NCBI GenBank assembly: GCA_028622995.1
Contig: JAJQJQ010000036.1
Span: forward strand, 1,984,001-2,048,000
Length of the DNA: 64,000 nucleotides
DNA from: Panagrolaimus kolymaensis
Lineage: Eukaryota > Nematoda > Chromadorea > Rhabditida > Panagrolaimidae
Reading direction: 5' to 3'
Numbering within the stretch: the first letter of the stretch is position 1; every line of letters begins with the position of its first letter. Below the pieces are notes generated by a model. It did not search any database. It had not been told where the DNA came from and saw only the letters and a program-made list of their open reading frames with translations. Positions 1-11,065 of the stretch are shown here, one piece after another. A program made the translations under genes and the position numbers.

Positions 1-809
1 CGGCTTCTTTATTTCCATCAAGAGTTGAGTAACATTTCCATACATTTTGTGATTCATTAATGACGATTTTCTTAACAATAAGAGGTTCAAAAGGATCATG
101 GATTTGTTTCATTTCAATAATTGTGGCTTCAAGTGCTTTCTTTTCTTTTTGATCACTTTCTTGTTGTTTTTCAAGACCAGAAATCTGAAAACAACAGAAA
201 CGTGAAGGAAATAAACAGAAAATATTTACCTTTTCAACATGTTTCTTATTGCTTGCTTGACATTCAGAAACGATTGATTTCATCTTCATATGCTTTCTTA
301 GAACCATCATCTTCAAGACCAACGTTATGAGTTTCCATGGACCCTTTTCCAACTGCAAATGTTTTCTTTTCTTTATCATGAACTTGACGATCTGCTTCTT
401 GTTGCTTTTCCAACATAGATACCTGAAAGATAAAAAAGTATTAAAGAAGTGTCATAAACAAACAAAAATTAACCTTATCAAAATATTTCTTATTTGTAGC
501 TTCCAATTCAGCAATGGCTTCACGCAAATGAATATTTTCATTTTCGACAGTGTTTTTTGAATCCAATTCAACGTTTAGCTCTTCCAAGGTTTTTTCCAAT
601 TGAAAATTCTTAAATTCCAATACGAAGTTTTGATTTTGAATTTGATCTCTTTCATTGGTCATTTTTTTATAAGCAAATTTCAAGAAAGCATTGACTTCGT
701 CATCAGCTTGTTGAGTTTCATTTGGTACAGGTAAAGTTGGATGAACAACATTGTCATGATCAATTGATGGTGGTTGAGAAGATACATCAGCAAGGTTATG
801 ATTTTCCAT
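1..809 (-). CDS. Coiled-coil protein, 3' end beyond the window; possible frameshift in exon 2
   Basis: I do not recognise this gene. Exon 1 is 809-474, exon 2 422-230 and exon 3 184-1, which continues off the left edge; the introns carry GT and TTTCAG signals. Exon 1 encodes 112 residues with a polar start and a heptad-like Leu/Glu/Lys/Asn segment (NFQLEKTLEELNVELDSK), as in an alpha-helical coiled coil. Exons 2 and 3 open with related peptides, VSMLEKQQEAD and ISGLEKQQESD, so they look like exon duplicates. Exon 3 ends in a less repetitive segment (NVWKCYSTLDGNKEA). Exon 2 is 193 nt, one base too many for the phase-0 introns on both sides, and its frame meets TGA after ...DEINRF. Either it has a one-base insertion or it contains a very short 31-nt GT-AG intron. 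No signal peptide is seen. The role is unknown. Confidence 0.6.
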
Positions 810-1105
810 TGTTTAGCAAAAGTTTATGAAAAATTATGATTTCCTACTTCGTAATTTTCATTATGCGTTCGTTCGTTTGTCATTTTGCGCTCTGAAAAGT
901 TTTAAGCGTTAAAAGAAAATAAATGATAAAAATTTGCATATAGCTTGATGAAAGCGCTACGAAGGAAGCTTTCGTTTGCATTTCAGAAAAATGAATCTTT
1001 ACTGAGAGGTGGATCACAAAACTAAACTAACACCAAAATATGTTCAAACTAAAAAAAGATACATATGTACGTTTAAATAAAATTTAATAAGAAATGTTTC
1101 TTTAT

Positions 1106-2092
1106 TCAAAAATGGATGTCGTCTTTTTTTCGAATATATTCAGATCGTAATTTGTGTAATTCATGATAATTTTTGTTATTTTGTACTGGACTTGAAATTT
1201 TTGGTGGATAAAAGAATTCATCCAATTTCGAATAATTAACTAGCGATTGCAAAAGATTTTGTAGTTGGATTTTGTAGTTTTCAGAAAGATTATTTCCAAA
1301 AGCTAATTCTATATTTGCATCTTTTTTTAACTGAAAAGAATTAAGTGAAAACAAAATAAAAAGTGTTAAAAGACAAACCTTCAAAAATTCTAAAAATGTA
1401 ACCAAATCAAATGTTTCAGGAAGATATTGTAATTTCAAATTTTTAATTTTTTGAAAATTTGAATTTTCCAAAAGGTTTTTCATAGAATTTGAGTTAACCG
1501 GCAACGTTTCATTCAACGCTATAACCTCACTAAAAGTTTTTATTATTTATACAAACTTCATTATAAAAACTTACTAATGAAAATTGGTTAAGTTTGGAAA
1601 AAGTTGAATTATTTCATCAATTGCCACTATGGATCCATTTGAGTGTTGGATTTTAACATGAAATAAGTAAATTTTAGAAATATATGGTGAAGCAGTGAAT
1701 AACTTAAATTCATTAAAAGTAAAATTAAGAATATCAATATTAAGGCTTCGGGCATCAAATCGATAAATTTTTTGAAATATCTTTTGAATATTTACATTTC
1801 TTCCAAATGAAGAAAACTGATTTGTGATCCAAAATTTATATGCACAATTCGAAACGTTAAAATCGTAGTAATCGTCACGACTAATATCCCTTTTAAAACG
1901 TTTAATATACACATTTTTGACAGCAAAAATTTGATTTTTAGAATAAAAATATTTGCAAGTTTTTTGCAGTTTTTCGTATCCTTTTGAAGAGCATGGATTC
2001 TTGAGAATATAATAAATAATATTTGATGGAATTATAAAACGTTGAGGATGAGGAGCAGCAAAGGTGTATATTTTAACAGAATTGGTAGCCAT
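1106..2092 (-). CDS. F-box-like expanded-family protein, copy 1 (297 aa, 3 exons)
   Basis: Exons are 2092-1575, 1529-1379 and 1330-1106. The first intron is phase 2 and the second phase 0, the plan shared by the whole family here. The N-terminus (about residues 10-55) reads TFAAPHPQRFIIPSNIIYYI and then LQKTCKYFYSKN, which resembles an F-box helix bundle (P..II..IL.....L...CK.F). The middle of exon 1 carries the family block FNEFKLFTASPYISKIYL and ends with IDEIIQLFPNLTNF. Exon 2 holds NFQKIKNLKLQYLPETFDL, exon 3 KKDANIELAFGNNLSENYK. A role as a substrate adaptor of an SCF-type ubiquitin ligase is inferred from this resemblance only. An in-frame ATG seven codons upstream (2113) is possible; I chose 2092 because other members begin within a few codons of this point. 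It lies just downstream of peptide copy 1 on the same strand. Confidence 0.8.
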
Positions 2093-2473
2093 TTTTTGAG
2101 GAGCGACAAACAATTTTTTTCCCTCACCAAAGACTAAGTTATTTTTTTTTAATGAATGAAAAGTTTTAGTCGTTGCATTACTTCTCCCACAAACAAATTA
2201 ATGAATCAATAAAAAAAAGTTTTTAGAACAAACTTCAAGTAATCTTTTTTTCCTTCTAAAGGTTATTCACAATAAAGATGGAAGGCATTGCCGCGGAAAG
2301 AAATTTTTTTATATGAAACTTTTATACTTTGGATAATATTTTTATCAACAAAACGATTGATTAAAGATATGAGAAAATAGTAAAATAAATATAAATTTTT
2401 ACAAAACCTATAAACTTTTTATTTACAAAAAAATGGCCGATATTTTTTTTAAAGCTTCTTATTAATTTCTTTA

Positions 2474-2734
2474 TCAACAATAATAATAATAATAATCATA
2501 ATAATCAGGATAAAGGCTGCGTTCTTGTAATTCCTTGGTTTTTGTTTGGACTTTTTTTCGACGCCATTCACCCTTTGGCTTTGTTCCATTTCCTGAAACA
2601 TTTGGGCTTTCGACAATTGTTCCATTTCCATTTTCCATGGGTGAATGTGGAAGAGCTGCAACTGGAGCGGCATCGATCATGAATGTTGCCAAAATAACGA
2701 AGAATACAAACAAAGAAAATAATTGCTTAAACAT
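2474..2734 (-). CDS. Small secreted peptide precursor, copy 1 (86 aa)
   Basis: This is a single-exon gene. Residues 1-22 form a clear signal peptide (MFKQLFSLFVFFVILATFMI, then DAA). The mature part has two NGT N-glycosylation sequons, a basic cluster GEWRRKK that could be cut by a proprotein convertase, the segment KTKELQERSLYP, and a Tyr-rich tail that ends in Cys. It is nearly identical to the genes at 14418-14681 and 16351-16614. In this copy a G-to-T change in the penultimate codon makes TGA, so the final Gly of the other copies is missing. A TATA box lies 87 bp upstream. A neuropeptide-like or antimicrobial role would fit a short, secreted, basic/Tyr-rich precursor, but no known family is recognised. 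Confidence 0.8.
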   Translation of the reverse strand: MFKQLFSLFVFFVILATFMIDAAPVAALPHSPMENGNGTIVESPNVSGNGTKPKGEWRRKKVQTKTKELQERSLYPDYYDYYYYYC

Positions 2735-3317
2735 ATTTGAGAAACAAAAAAGTTTTGTTTGAAATTAAAACTGTTAATTGAAGTTGTTGAATTTCTCTGA
2801 TTTTGATCGTTGCTTTTATATGATTTTTAAAAAGTGTTCATTGTTTTAAAAAAATATTGAATTTATTAAAACTCTTTGATTTTAATAAATTTTATACAAA
2901 ATGACGCTGGTTTTTGATCAAAAAAATAGGATTAAAATTTCAATCATATGTCTCTGTTGTTTGTTGTTTTGTTTTTTGAAATTTTTGCAATAAAATATTC
3001 AAGCTTTTTTGCAACCATTTATTTATATGATGGTGTTTCACATTTCAAAAAAAGACTGCTACAAAATACAGTAGTCACAACCAAACAAATCAATGAAAAA
3101 CAAAAATTTGTTTAATTTTATTTTTTTGTAAACAAACCAATTTTTTTTTCCTTTTCAAAAAAAGACATTTGAAAGATCTGCATTATGTAATTAAATAATG
3201 TTTTTGATTTTTTGCTGTTGTTTTTTATTCACAAAAAATGGAGAGAGAGAATCATAAAACTTCTCGAAAAACTAATTTGATCACATTATCCATTTGGGTC
3301 AACCTTTCGAAAGCAAA
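2735..3317. other. Intergenic DNA shared with the other peptide loci
   Basis: No gene is seen. From 2735 to about 3080 the minus strand is closely similar to the DNA upstream of the peptide genes at 14418 and 16351. It includes the TATA box and, further out, a segment with the motif ACTACTGTATTTT. The duplication therefore carried its promoter region with it. Confidence 0.6.
2812..2821 (-). promoter_or_regulatory. TATA box of peptide copy 1
   Basis: The minus strand reads ATATAAAAGC 87 bp before the ATG. The same box at the same distance occurs in the other two peptide copies, followed by a conserved leader rich in CAA and TTTCAAAC. Confidence 0.6.
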
Positions 3318-3381
3318 ATGCCATAAATAAGTGTATCTTTAAGGCTTTATTGATTCCATTGAGTTTGTTTATGCATGGCAT
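3318..3381 (+). promoter_or_regulatory. Conserved upstream element of F-box-like genes (member 1)
   Basis: About 75 bp before the ATG at 3454 lies a block with the core TTATTGATTCCATTGAG followed by TTTGTTTATGCATGG. The same block, in the same orientation relative to its gene, occurs 67-94 bp before three other family members (near 10808, 12131 and 13741). Conservation outside coding DNA and at a fixed position suggests a core promoter or transcription-factor site. Confidence 0.55.
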
Positions 3382-3453
3382 CTCAATTATTTTTCACTAA
3401 AAAATAAGTCGTTTGCTGTGGTTCATATTTTTTTTAATCCCTTAAAAAACAAA

Positions 3454-4482
3454 ATGGACTTTGATGAAACAACTTTAATTTCATCAGAAAATACTTTTGC
3501 TTCTCCACGTCATCAAAATTTTTCAATTCCATCGAGTGTTATTTATTATATTACTAGAACTCCAACTCTGCCAAACGAATATAGGAAATTGCAAAAAAGT
3601 TGCAAATATTTTTATTCTAAGAATCCAATTATTGTTGTTGAACGATTAAGTAATTGGAAAGTAAACAAGAATGATAAAAAGTATTTAATAAATATTTGGC
3701 ATCATCCAAGTAGCCAATACTTTTTTATTAATAACTTTGAAAATATTTCATACAAAATTTGGATTGTTAATGAAAATTGTAATTATCAAACAGAAAATAT
3801 ATCTAAGGTTTTTCAAAAAATTTACCGCTTTGATGCCAAAATCCTTACAATTCAAAAACAAAATATTAGCTTTGATGAACTTTTGCTATTCTCATCATCG
3901 CCAAATCTTTATAAAATTTGGCTTCATAATGCGAATATTCAACATTCAAATAATTCATTCGTATCGATTCACGAAATTTTTGCAATTTTTCCGAAGCTTA
4001 TAGATTTTTATTTGTAAGTTCTTTGCTATTTTTTTCTTTCAAATAATTTTCGTTTTTAGCTATTCCCGAGAAGATAATCCAGGAGTTATTACTGTTGATA
4101 CAGTAAAAATGCTTTTACAAATTCAAAATTTTCAAAAAATTAAATACTTGTTTTTATACAAAGTTCCTGAATTTTTTGATTTTGTTATGTTTTCTGAATT
4201 TATGAAAGTAATTTCTTTTATTATGTTTAATTTTAACTAAATTTAAAAGCATACTTAATTTTTTAGAAAAAGAAACAAACAGATTTTACATTAATTTTTG
4301 GAAATGCGCTCTCAGAAACCTACAAAAATCGAATTCATAACTTTATTTCATGGGCCCTTGATTTGGCACATCTGGATAAATCTTATCTTCCACCCCTAAT
4401 GTCGTGTTCATTGGATAATTCCGATATAATTAATAAAATATGTAAATTACGATCGGACTTTATAAGTAAACATAAATATTGA
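3454..4482 (+). CDS. F-box-like expanded-family protein, copy 2 (307 aa, 3 exons)
   Basis: Exons are 3454-4013, 4060-4207 and 4267-4482, with introns of 46 and 59 bp. The sequence opens MDFDETTLISSENTFASPRH, then SIPSSVIYYITRTP and LQKSCKYFYSKNPIIVVE, the F-box-like module. A block with HHPSSQYFFINNFENI and YKIWIVNEN is specific to this copy and copy 3 (9674-10717), so the two are sister paralogues. It then has FDELLLFSSSPNLYKIWL and IFAIFPKLIDFYL. Exon 2 encodes FQKIKYLFLYKVPEFFDFV, exon 3 the FGNALSETYKNR/LPPLMS tail. An upstream in-frame ATG at 3418 is less likely, since KMD-type starts recur in the family. It is convergent with the mannosidase gene; the two stop codons are 217 bp apart. 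Confidence 0.82.
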
Positions 4483-4699
4483 TATACGTTGACTTTTTTG
4501 TAATTTGTAATTTTTCATTATTTGTTGTTCGAAAAAAATTGTTTTGCTATAAAAATAAATTACTTATTTATATTTTAATTCAAAAAATATGTTTTGTATG
4601 TTTTGATTATACAGAATTTCACAAAAAAATTATGTTCTCTTTTCTAAATAAAATGTTTAATAAAAAAGGCTGCATTTTTCTTTGCCAAAAAAAGAATTT

Positions 4700-7600
4700 T
4701 TATTGAGGAGTTACAGAAACTTGATAAGTTTTGATGTCTTGAGGATTAAGAGTGACTTTGGTGGAAGCTAAAAAAAACACATACATTTAATTTTAGTTAT
4801 TTTATTTTTTTGTGAATTGCTTACTACTTCCAGAAATAACCATATTTCCACCCAAAGTTAATTCTTGAGCTGAAACAACTTTAAAATTTTTGAATAAAGT
4901 TGTTAATTCCACGGTTGCAGGTTGAGAGAAAATTGAATCTTCATCTTTCGCGAAAATATGTTCCAATCGAATAAGCAAAGTATTGGAATCCAATTGTTTG
5001 AGGGTTAAAAGATGGACATTTTGAGGCAAAGCCGTTGCCAACCCTGAATAAGTGGTTGCATATTTGCTTGAATAATTTGGAACATTATCATAATTTGAAA
5101 ATGAAATAATTGGAGAATGGAATACTTCAAATGCCGCTTCTCGATGTAACATCGAAATGGATTTGGGATCAGAAAAGAAAATTCTATGCTTTCCTCGAAC
5201 AACCAAGCCTCGTCCATCCCTTCCAGGTTCATTTAGGGCTTCATTCACGCCCCAACCATCATCATAAAAATTTCTTCGATGAATAAGTAAATCAAAAGTG
5301 GAATCAATAATCGATCCTCCACCTTGAGAGCGATCAGTTAAAACTACAAAAGCAGTTTGATCATCTTTCAACATAGCTCGGGAATTGATTGGATAAGTAT
5401 TTGCTGCGACGGGTTCCTAAAAAATGGCGGTTAAAAATGAAAAAGAAATTAAGAAAATCGGGAAATTTAATGATACTCAAAATTTTTGTATTTATAAAAG
5501 AGGATTTTAAAAGTTCGTTTTTTATGTTAAAAATTAGCATAAATTTGATTATAAAACTTATTTAAGATATTTAAAAAAACTGGCCAGAAATTTTCTAAAC
5601 CCAAAATCTTGAATTTCCCCTTTTTTTTAAACTTTACCTTAGAATTATCAACTTGAAAATCTTCATTATAATCTCGAACTCTCTTAATCATTTGCCTTCC
5701 ATTGGAATCAGTATAGAATTCACTTCCACTTTTAATTGATGGAGTTTCATATCGAGCTATAACTTCTCTCCCATATTTAAGTAAGCCTTCATCCGTTTCA
5801 GGAATGGGTCCTACAGTCCATTCAAATTCCACAAAAGTTTTATTTGGAACTAATCGAATTGTTTGTGAAAGCCAATCCGAATATACTTGTCTCGCTTCTA
5901 AATATGTTGTGGAAAGAGAAGGTTGAGCATTGATGGTTTCGGGTGTATTGACTTGAGGTCGGAAAATATATGCACCCGATGCAGCTCCAATATTATCGTG
6001 ACCTTTATAAGCCAAAAGGCTTTGTTTCAATGGATAAGTTTTTCCTGTGACTTGATTGGTGACGGATGAAACCAAATTATTTCCATCGAAGTTTACTGTA
6101 ATTATTCCATTAGTGAAGGATGAGGCTTTGGGTGACCTAAAAACCGTACTTTTTAAAACTCTAAGTTTTAGAATTAAAAATTTACGCTTTTGCTTTTTCT
6201 TCTTGATGCATTTTTACACCCTTGCGCAAGGATTTTTTATTCGATTTTAAGGTTGATTTTGTTTTTGATAAACCTTCAATAAAATAAGTTTTAAATCCAT
6301 TTGCAGGCAAATCAGCCATAAATTGTAAATCATATGGAGAAATATTGGCATTGGTAAGTTGCTTCCCATTAATGAAAGATGGAAGAATCTAAAAATAAAT
6401 TTCGAGCTTTAATTACAAAGAAGCAATTTCTATTTTTAAAAAAGTTTTGTCTTTGCTTTCCAAGAAAATTTGCATAAATTTAGCAAATTTGAATTTTTTT
6501 CTTTAATAAAAATGTTTAAATTTTAGTTTGAAAACCAAAAAATTTAGCAAGTTTTTGTTCACAAATGGAATTATTTTTTTGAAATTTCAAAAAAATCTGC
6601 TGGAATTAAATCAAAAAAATAAGGCTTCTTGAAACCAATAAACTTACCCATGCACTTGCAACTTCATTATTATTTTCATCAATCAAAGCAACCATGGGTT
6701 CATAAATGGGAATTCGAATTAATTGAGTTATAGGTTGACTGTGACCATTCATCACCAAAATACTGAAACCATTTTTATTGGTATTACTAAAATCACATGA
6801 GCTTTCATTTAGTTGTCGACAAAAAACTTGAGTTGGATATAGTTGGGTGTTGCCTTTAATTTTTTGTGAAATGGCTTGCACTGATTCTTGAAAGACTCCT
6901 TCAGCGGCGGTCCAACCTTGGAGGAGACGATAATTATAATCTTGGGTTACATGTTCCTTGCAGGTTCCTGAAACAAAAAGTTTTTTATTAAATTCGTTAA
7001 TGGATAATTTTGGTCCTAGAGCGAAATATTTTTAAACTTTATATTTTCGCGATGGAATCAAAATAATTTTGAGAATATATTATAAAATAATTTCGTGCAA
7101 GGACAAAAGTATTTTTTTAGATTTATTTACCTGGAACAGCATCATGATGTTGAGCCAACCCACAAGCTCGTTCCAATTTTTCTTCTGGAGTATTGTGTTC
7201 ATTTCTTTGAGATGGCAATGCAAAAGCATTAAACATTCTCATAGTATTCATAATATTTGAACTTTGTCGAATTAAACCTTTGCTTGCAGGTTTGGAAGTA
7301 AAATATCCAGTCCAGAAAGAATCTGTGCCACTTGCATATGGAAAGAAATCCGCTGCTTTCTTTGTGGTCCATGAAACTCCCGCAGCTTGAACAGCTTTGG
7401 AATAACACGCGGGAGTGGAATAAAAAATGTTATAATCAGTTTTATTTCGAATAACTTTAATTAAATTATCCATATTTCGAAAATTTCGTTCAGCATTTTG
7501 ATAATGGAAATCGCTACCCATTGGAATGAAAACGTGTTTATGGGGTTGGGCGGGAATCTAAATTAACTTTTTTAGAAGAGTTTAAAAAAAAATAAAAATT

Positions 7601-8902
7601 TGACTTACTCGATAATCATCGACATAAGCTTTAAATCTTTTAACGACATCATCAACATTATAATTATCAAAATTGGAATTTGATTGTACAGGTGGATCAG
7701 CACAATCTGCATCAAAACAAAATGTTGGTGGATCAGTATAAAGATTAATCAATGAACCAGTGAATAGCTTTCGAGTAGCTAAAGTATTATTAGATTAGAT
7801 TTTGATTGGCCAAGAACAAATTTTTTTTTAAATTATGCCAGATTTTAAGGTTGAATTTTGGTTCGTGATTAATTTTTTCATTCTTTAAAAATTCAGTTTT
7901 ATATGCTTTAATTAATTTTAGGGAAAACAGAAATTTTTTTTCCCGACTTTTTGGGTTTCAATCAGAACTAAAATGTAAATTATTGAACTATGTTTTGCGA
8001 AAAAAGCAAACAATATCTGTCAAAAAATTTGTTACTAAAAATGAACGCGGATAAAAAATCTCCAAAAAAATAAAGAAAAATGTGAAAGAAAATTTTCATT
8101 GATACTTTTTATAAAATTTTTCAAAAACCTTAACTTACGATTTTCATTTGATGGATACCAATTAAATTCAAGTTTCTTATCTTTCATTCTAACATCTTGT
8201 TCCAAATGATGAATGCGAGCAACATAAAGGGCTTCATAACCAAGCATAGCCAAAATATTTCCATGTTCTCGTGAATGTCCAAAAGGGTCGAGTTGCCATC
8301 CAATTTTAGGATGGCCACAAGTATTTCCAAAAGTTGCATTTAATTTTCTCAAACCCAAAGTGTATTGATCAATGAGGTCGATATAATGGGAGGCACCTTC
8401 ATCAGGTTGAACCCATCCACCACCAGAAAATTCAAGTTGTCCATTTTGTACGAGGCTAATCATATCATTTATTTCGGTTTGACTTCGAGTTTCAAGCCAT
8501 CGAGTAAGAAATCCAACTTCGGCATAAGTGAATTTTCTTTCGGGATTTCTTTTAAGAGCTTCAACCACGGTGTCAATGATATATTGGACTCCATGATGTT
8601 CGAGTTGAGCATTGGCTCCAGTGAAGTAGTCGTCGGCGGTTTTAATCCAGCCCATGTCATCATGGGTATGGGCAATCTGGAAATTTAATTTAACGGCTAC
8701 TATTAATTTTGAGAAAAAAGGTTCTTTTTTAAAATAAAACTAAAATTTAAGATTTTCAAAACTTCCTTACCAAATGAACATTAACTTTTCCATCATTGGT
8801 GAACGCTGGACAATTATCCCATGTGCATTGATCACCATTTATTCCTCCAATAGTAATAATTCCAAGAGTTAAAACTAATAAAATTGCTTCATTCCAAACC
8901 AT
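4700..8902 (-). CDS. aman-1: Lysosomal alpha-mannosidase, GH38 (982 aa, 9 exons)
   Basis: The enzyme hydrolyses terminal alpha-linked mannose from N-glycans in the lysosome (MAN2B1/aman-1 class). Exons are 8902-8771, 8676-8139, 7778-7609, 7557-7131, 6967-6648, 6388-6186, 6136-5638, 5416-4825 and 4767-4700; all phases close. Residues 1-23 are a signal peptide. The GH38 zinc and catalytic motifs are intact: HTHDDMGW at about 47-54, the nucleophile Asp in [10 protein letters not shown] at about 174, and HHDAVPG at about 417. The conserved [10 protein letters not shown] and, in the C-terminal beta-sandwich, DRSQGGGS and [14 protein letters not shown] are also present. The length is close to the roughly 1,000 aa of animal homologues. 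No break is seen. It is the only conserved enzyme gene inside the F-box-like cluster and has that family on both sides. Confidence 0.96.
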
Positions 8903-9673
8903 TGCTGCTTCCAATTAGTTTTGGTCGGAACAAAACAATAAAAATGGAAATAATGTATTTCCTTTTCTTCTTTTTTTTGAGTTTTTTCTTTCAATTTTTT
9001 TTAGTCTAATTTGATGCTTTATCAGTTTTTATTTTAATCAAGTTAATGATTGTAGCCATCAGCCAGTTAATAGACTCGAAGCAGTAGTTAATAGAAAGCA
9101 AAAGCATTGATATATTTTTTTATCAAACACAACCAAGAAAAAAAATTAGATTGCTACTGAGAGAATGGTTGGGTTGCCTCGTTGATTGGCTTGTATTTAA
9201 ACTAATAAAAAAGGGTTAAAATACACTTGGACCTTTAATGAACAGAAAACCTAATTTTTATTATCAAATAATAACGAAAAGTCCAACATGGGTCCAAAAA
9301 AACTATTTTAAAAAGTTTTCAAAATTTATTTGGAAAAGAAGCAACTTTTTTGATTTTATTTTTTTTACAATTCACTTCTAATTCGACGACGGTTGAAAAG
9401 CAGTGTTTTGTGTTTTATAGAAATTTGAAAACTTTTTGTTATTCCTCAATCCTTATAACTTTTTCAGCATTTTTTTCTGCAAAAAAAAACATAGTCATTT
9501 GAAAGTATGTGATTTTACTTTTAAAAACTCGACTTCAATATATCCAAAAAAAATTTGAGCTTTATTTTCATCTACAAAAAACCAAAAAAACAAAAAAAAC
9601 ATAGCACTAATATAAAAAGTAATAGAGAAGAATTTTATTTTATTATTTCATGGATTTGTTTTTATCACAAATA
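8903..9673. other. Intergenic DNA upstream of the mannosidase gene
   Basis: This is AT-rich sequence between the mannosidase start codon and the 3' end of the next F-box-like gene on the same strand. It has no supported gene; poly-A/T tracts only. Confidence 0.5.
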
Positions 9674-10717
9674 TTAATAATTAAATCTATGTTTTTTAAG
9701 GTAATGGTATCGAGAGGTGTGAATTTCATTAATTATTTTAGGATTTTCTCCTGGAAACGAAATTAGGGGTGGATAAAAAGATTTACCCTCTTTTATCTTT
9801 TTAAGTGTCAATAATGTATAATTTTGAATTTGATTTTTGTAATTTTCTGGGAGATTACTTCGAAAAAATAATTCAAAATTTGATTGTTTCTTTTCCTAAA
9901 AAAAGAAAAATGGATGTACTTCTTTGCATATTTCTGCGATTAATGTAAAAAACTAACCTTCATAAATTCAGAAAACTTAACAAAATCAAATAATTCAGAA
10001 ATAGGATTTAATTCGAAACGTTTAATTTTTTGAAAATTTGGATTTTGTAAAAGTATTTTTACAGTATCAGCGGTAATAGGTACTGGATTATCATCTTTGG
10101 AATAGCTAAAAAACCATGATTTTAAGAAAGAAAAAAGAATAGCAAAAAACTTACTAATAAAAATCTAATAATTTTGGAAAAATAGCGAAAATTTCTTCCA
10201 CTGATACCAAAGATTTATCTAAGTGATAAATATTCACATCATCAAGCCAAATTTTGCAGAGGTATGGCGATGATGAGAATAACAAAAGTTCATCGAAGCT
10301 AACATTTAGATATTGGATTGAAACGCGTTTGGCATCAAATCGATAAATATTTTGAAATAATTTTGATATATTTTCTCCATGACTATTAAAAATTTCGTTA
10401 ACAATCCAAATTTTATATAAAATATTTTCAAAGTTTTCTATCGAAAAGTATTGGCTACTTGAATGATGCCTAATTCTTATTTCATATTTTTTATCATTTC
10501 TAAATACTCTCCAGCTTTTCAATTTATCAACAATAATTAAAGGATTATGTGCAAAAAAGTATTTACAAGTTTTTTGCAAAATTTCGTATCCTTTCGATGA
10601 GCATGGATTCTTGAGAATATAATAAATAATATTTGACGGAATCGAAAACTTTTGTGAACGTGGCGAAGCAAAAGTATATTCAGCTAAAGTTGAAGAAGTT
10701 GAAGGGCAACAGTTCAT
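9674..10717 (-). CDS. F-box-like expanded-family protein, copy 3 (310 aa, 3 exons)
   Basis: Exons are 10717-10155, 10105-9958 and 9895-9674. The start MNCCPSTSSTLAEYTFASPR is followed by SIPSNIIYYILKNPCSSKGY and LQKTCKYFFAHNPLIIVDKL. The internal HHSSSQYFSIENFENILYK block pairs it with copy 2. FDELLLFSSSPYLCKIWL and EEIFAIFPKLLDFY close exon 1. Exon 3 encodes FFRSNLPENYKNQIQNY and YPPLISF. The exon-2 length (148 nt) and intron phases equal those of copy 2. The conserved upstream element lies about 90 bp before the ATG. F-box function is inferred, not shown. Confidence 0.83.
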
Positions 10718-10807
10718 TTTTTTATTAACCCAAATCTAAGGTCCAATGAAAATAAAGAGTTTGATAAATGAAATTTCTGTTTATCCGAGAATAACAACTT
10801 TTTTGTT

Positions 10808-10857
10808 ATGCATAAACAAACTCATTGAAATCAATAACATCTTCAAGGCATAATTAT
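10808..10857 (-). promoter_or_regulatory. Conserved upstream element of F-box-like genes (member 2)
   Basis: Read on the minus strand, it begins ATAATTATGCCTT, then has TTATTGATTTCAATGAG and TTTGTTTATGCAT. It is about 90 bp before the ATG at 10717. It is the same block as at 3318-3381. Confidence 0.55.
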
Positions 10858-11065
10858 CAGGTATTTTGTCAATTAAGAATTAATACTTTATTGTGAACCA
10901 CCATTTTTTATGGAACATTTTTTATTTAATTGCAACAAACGGGCGATTATCAAATCAAAACAAGAAACATTTGACAAATTAAAACTAAGAAAACAAAAAA
11001 TTAAACATCTAAATAAATTTGATATTTGTGATTTAAATCGTTTAAATAATAACTTTGTAAACTAG

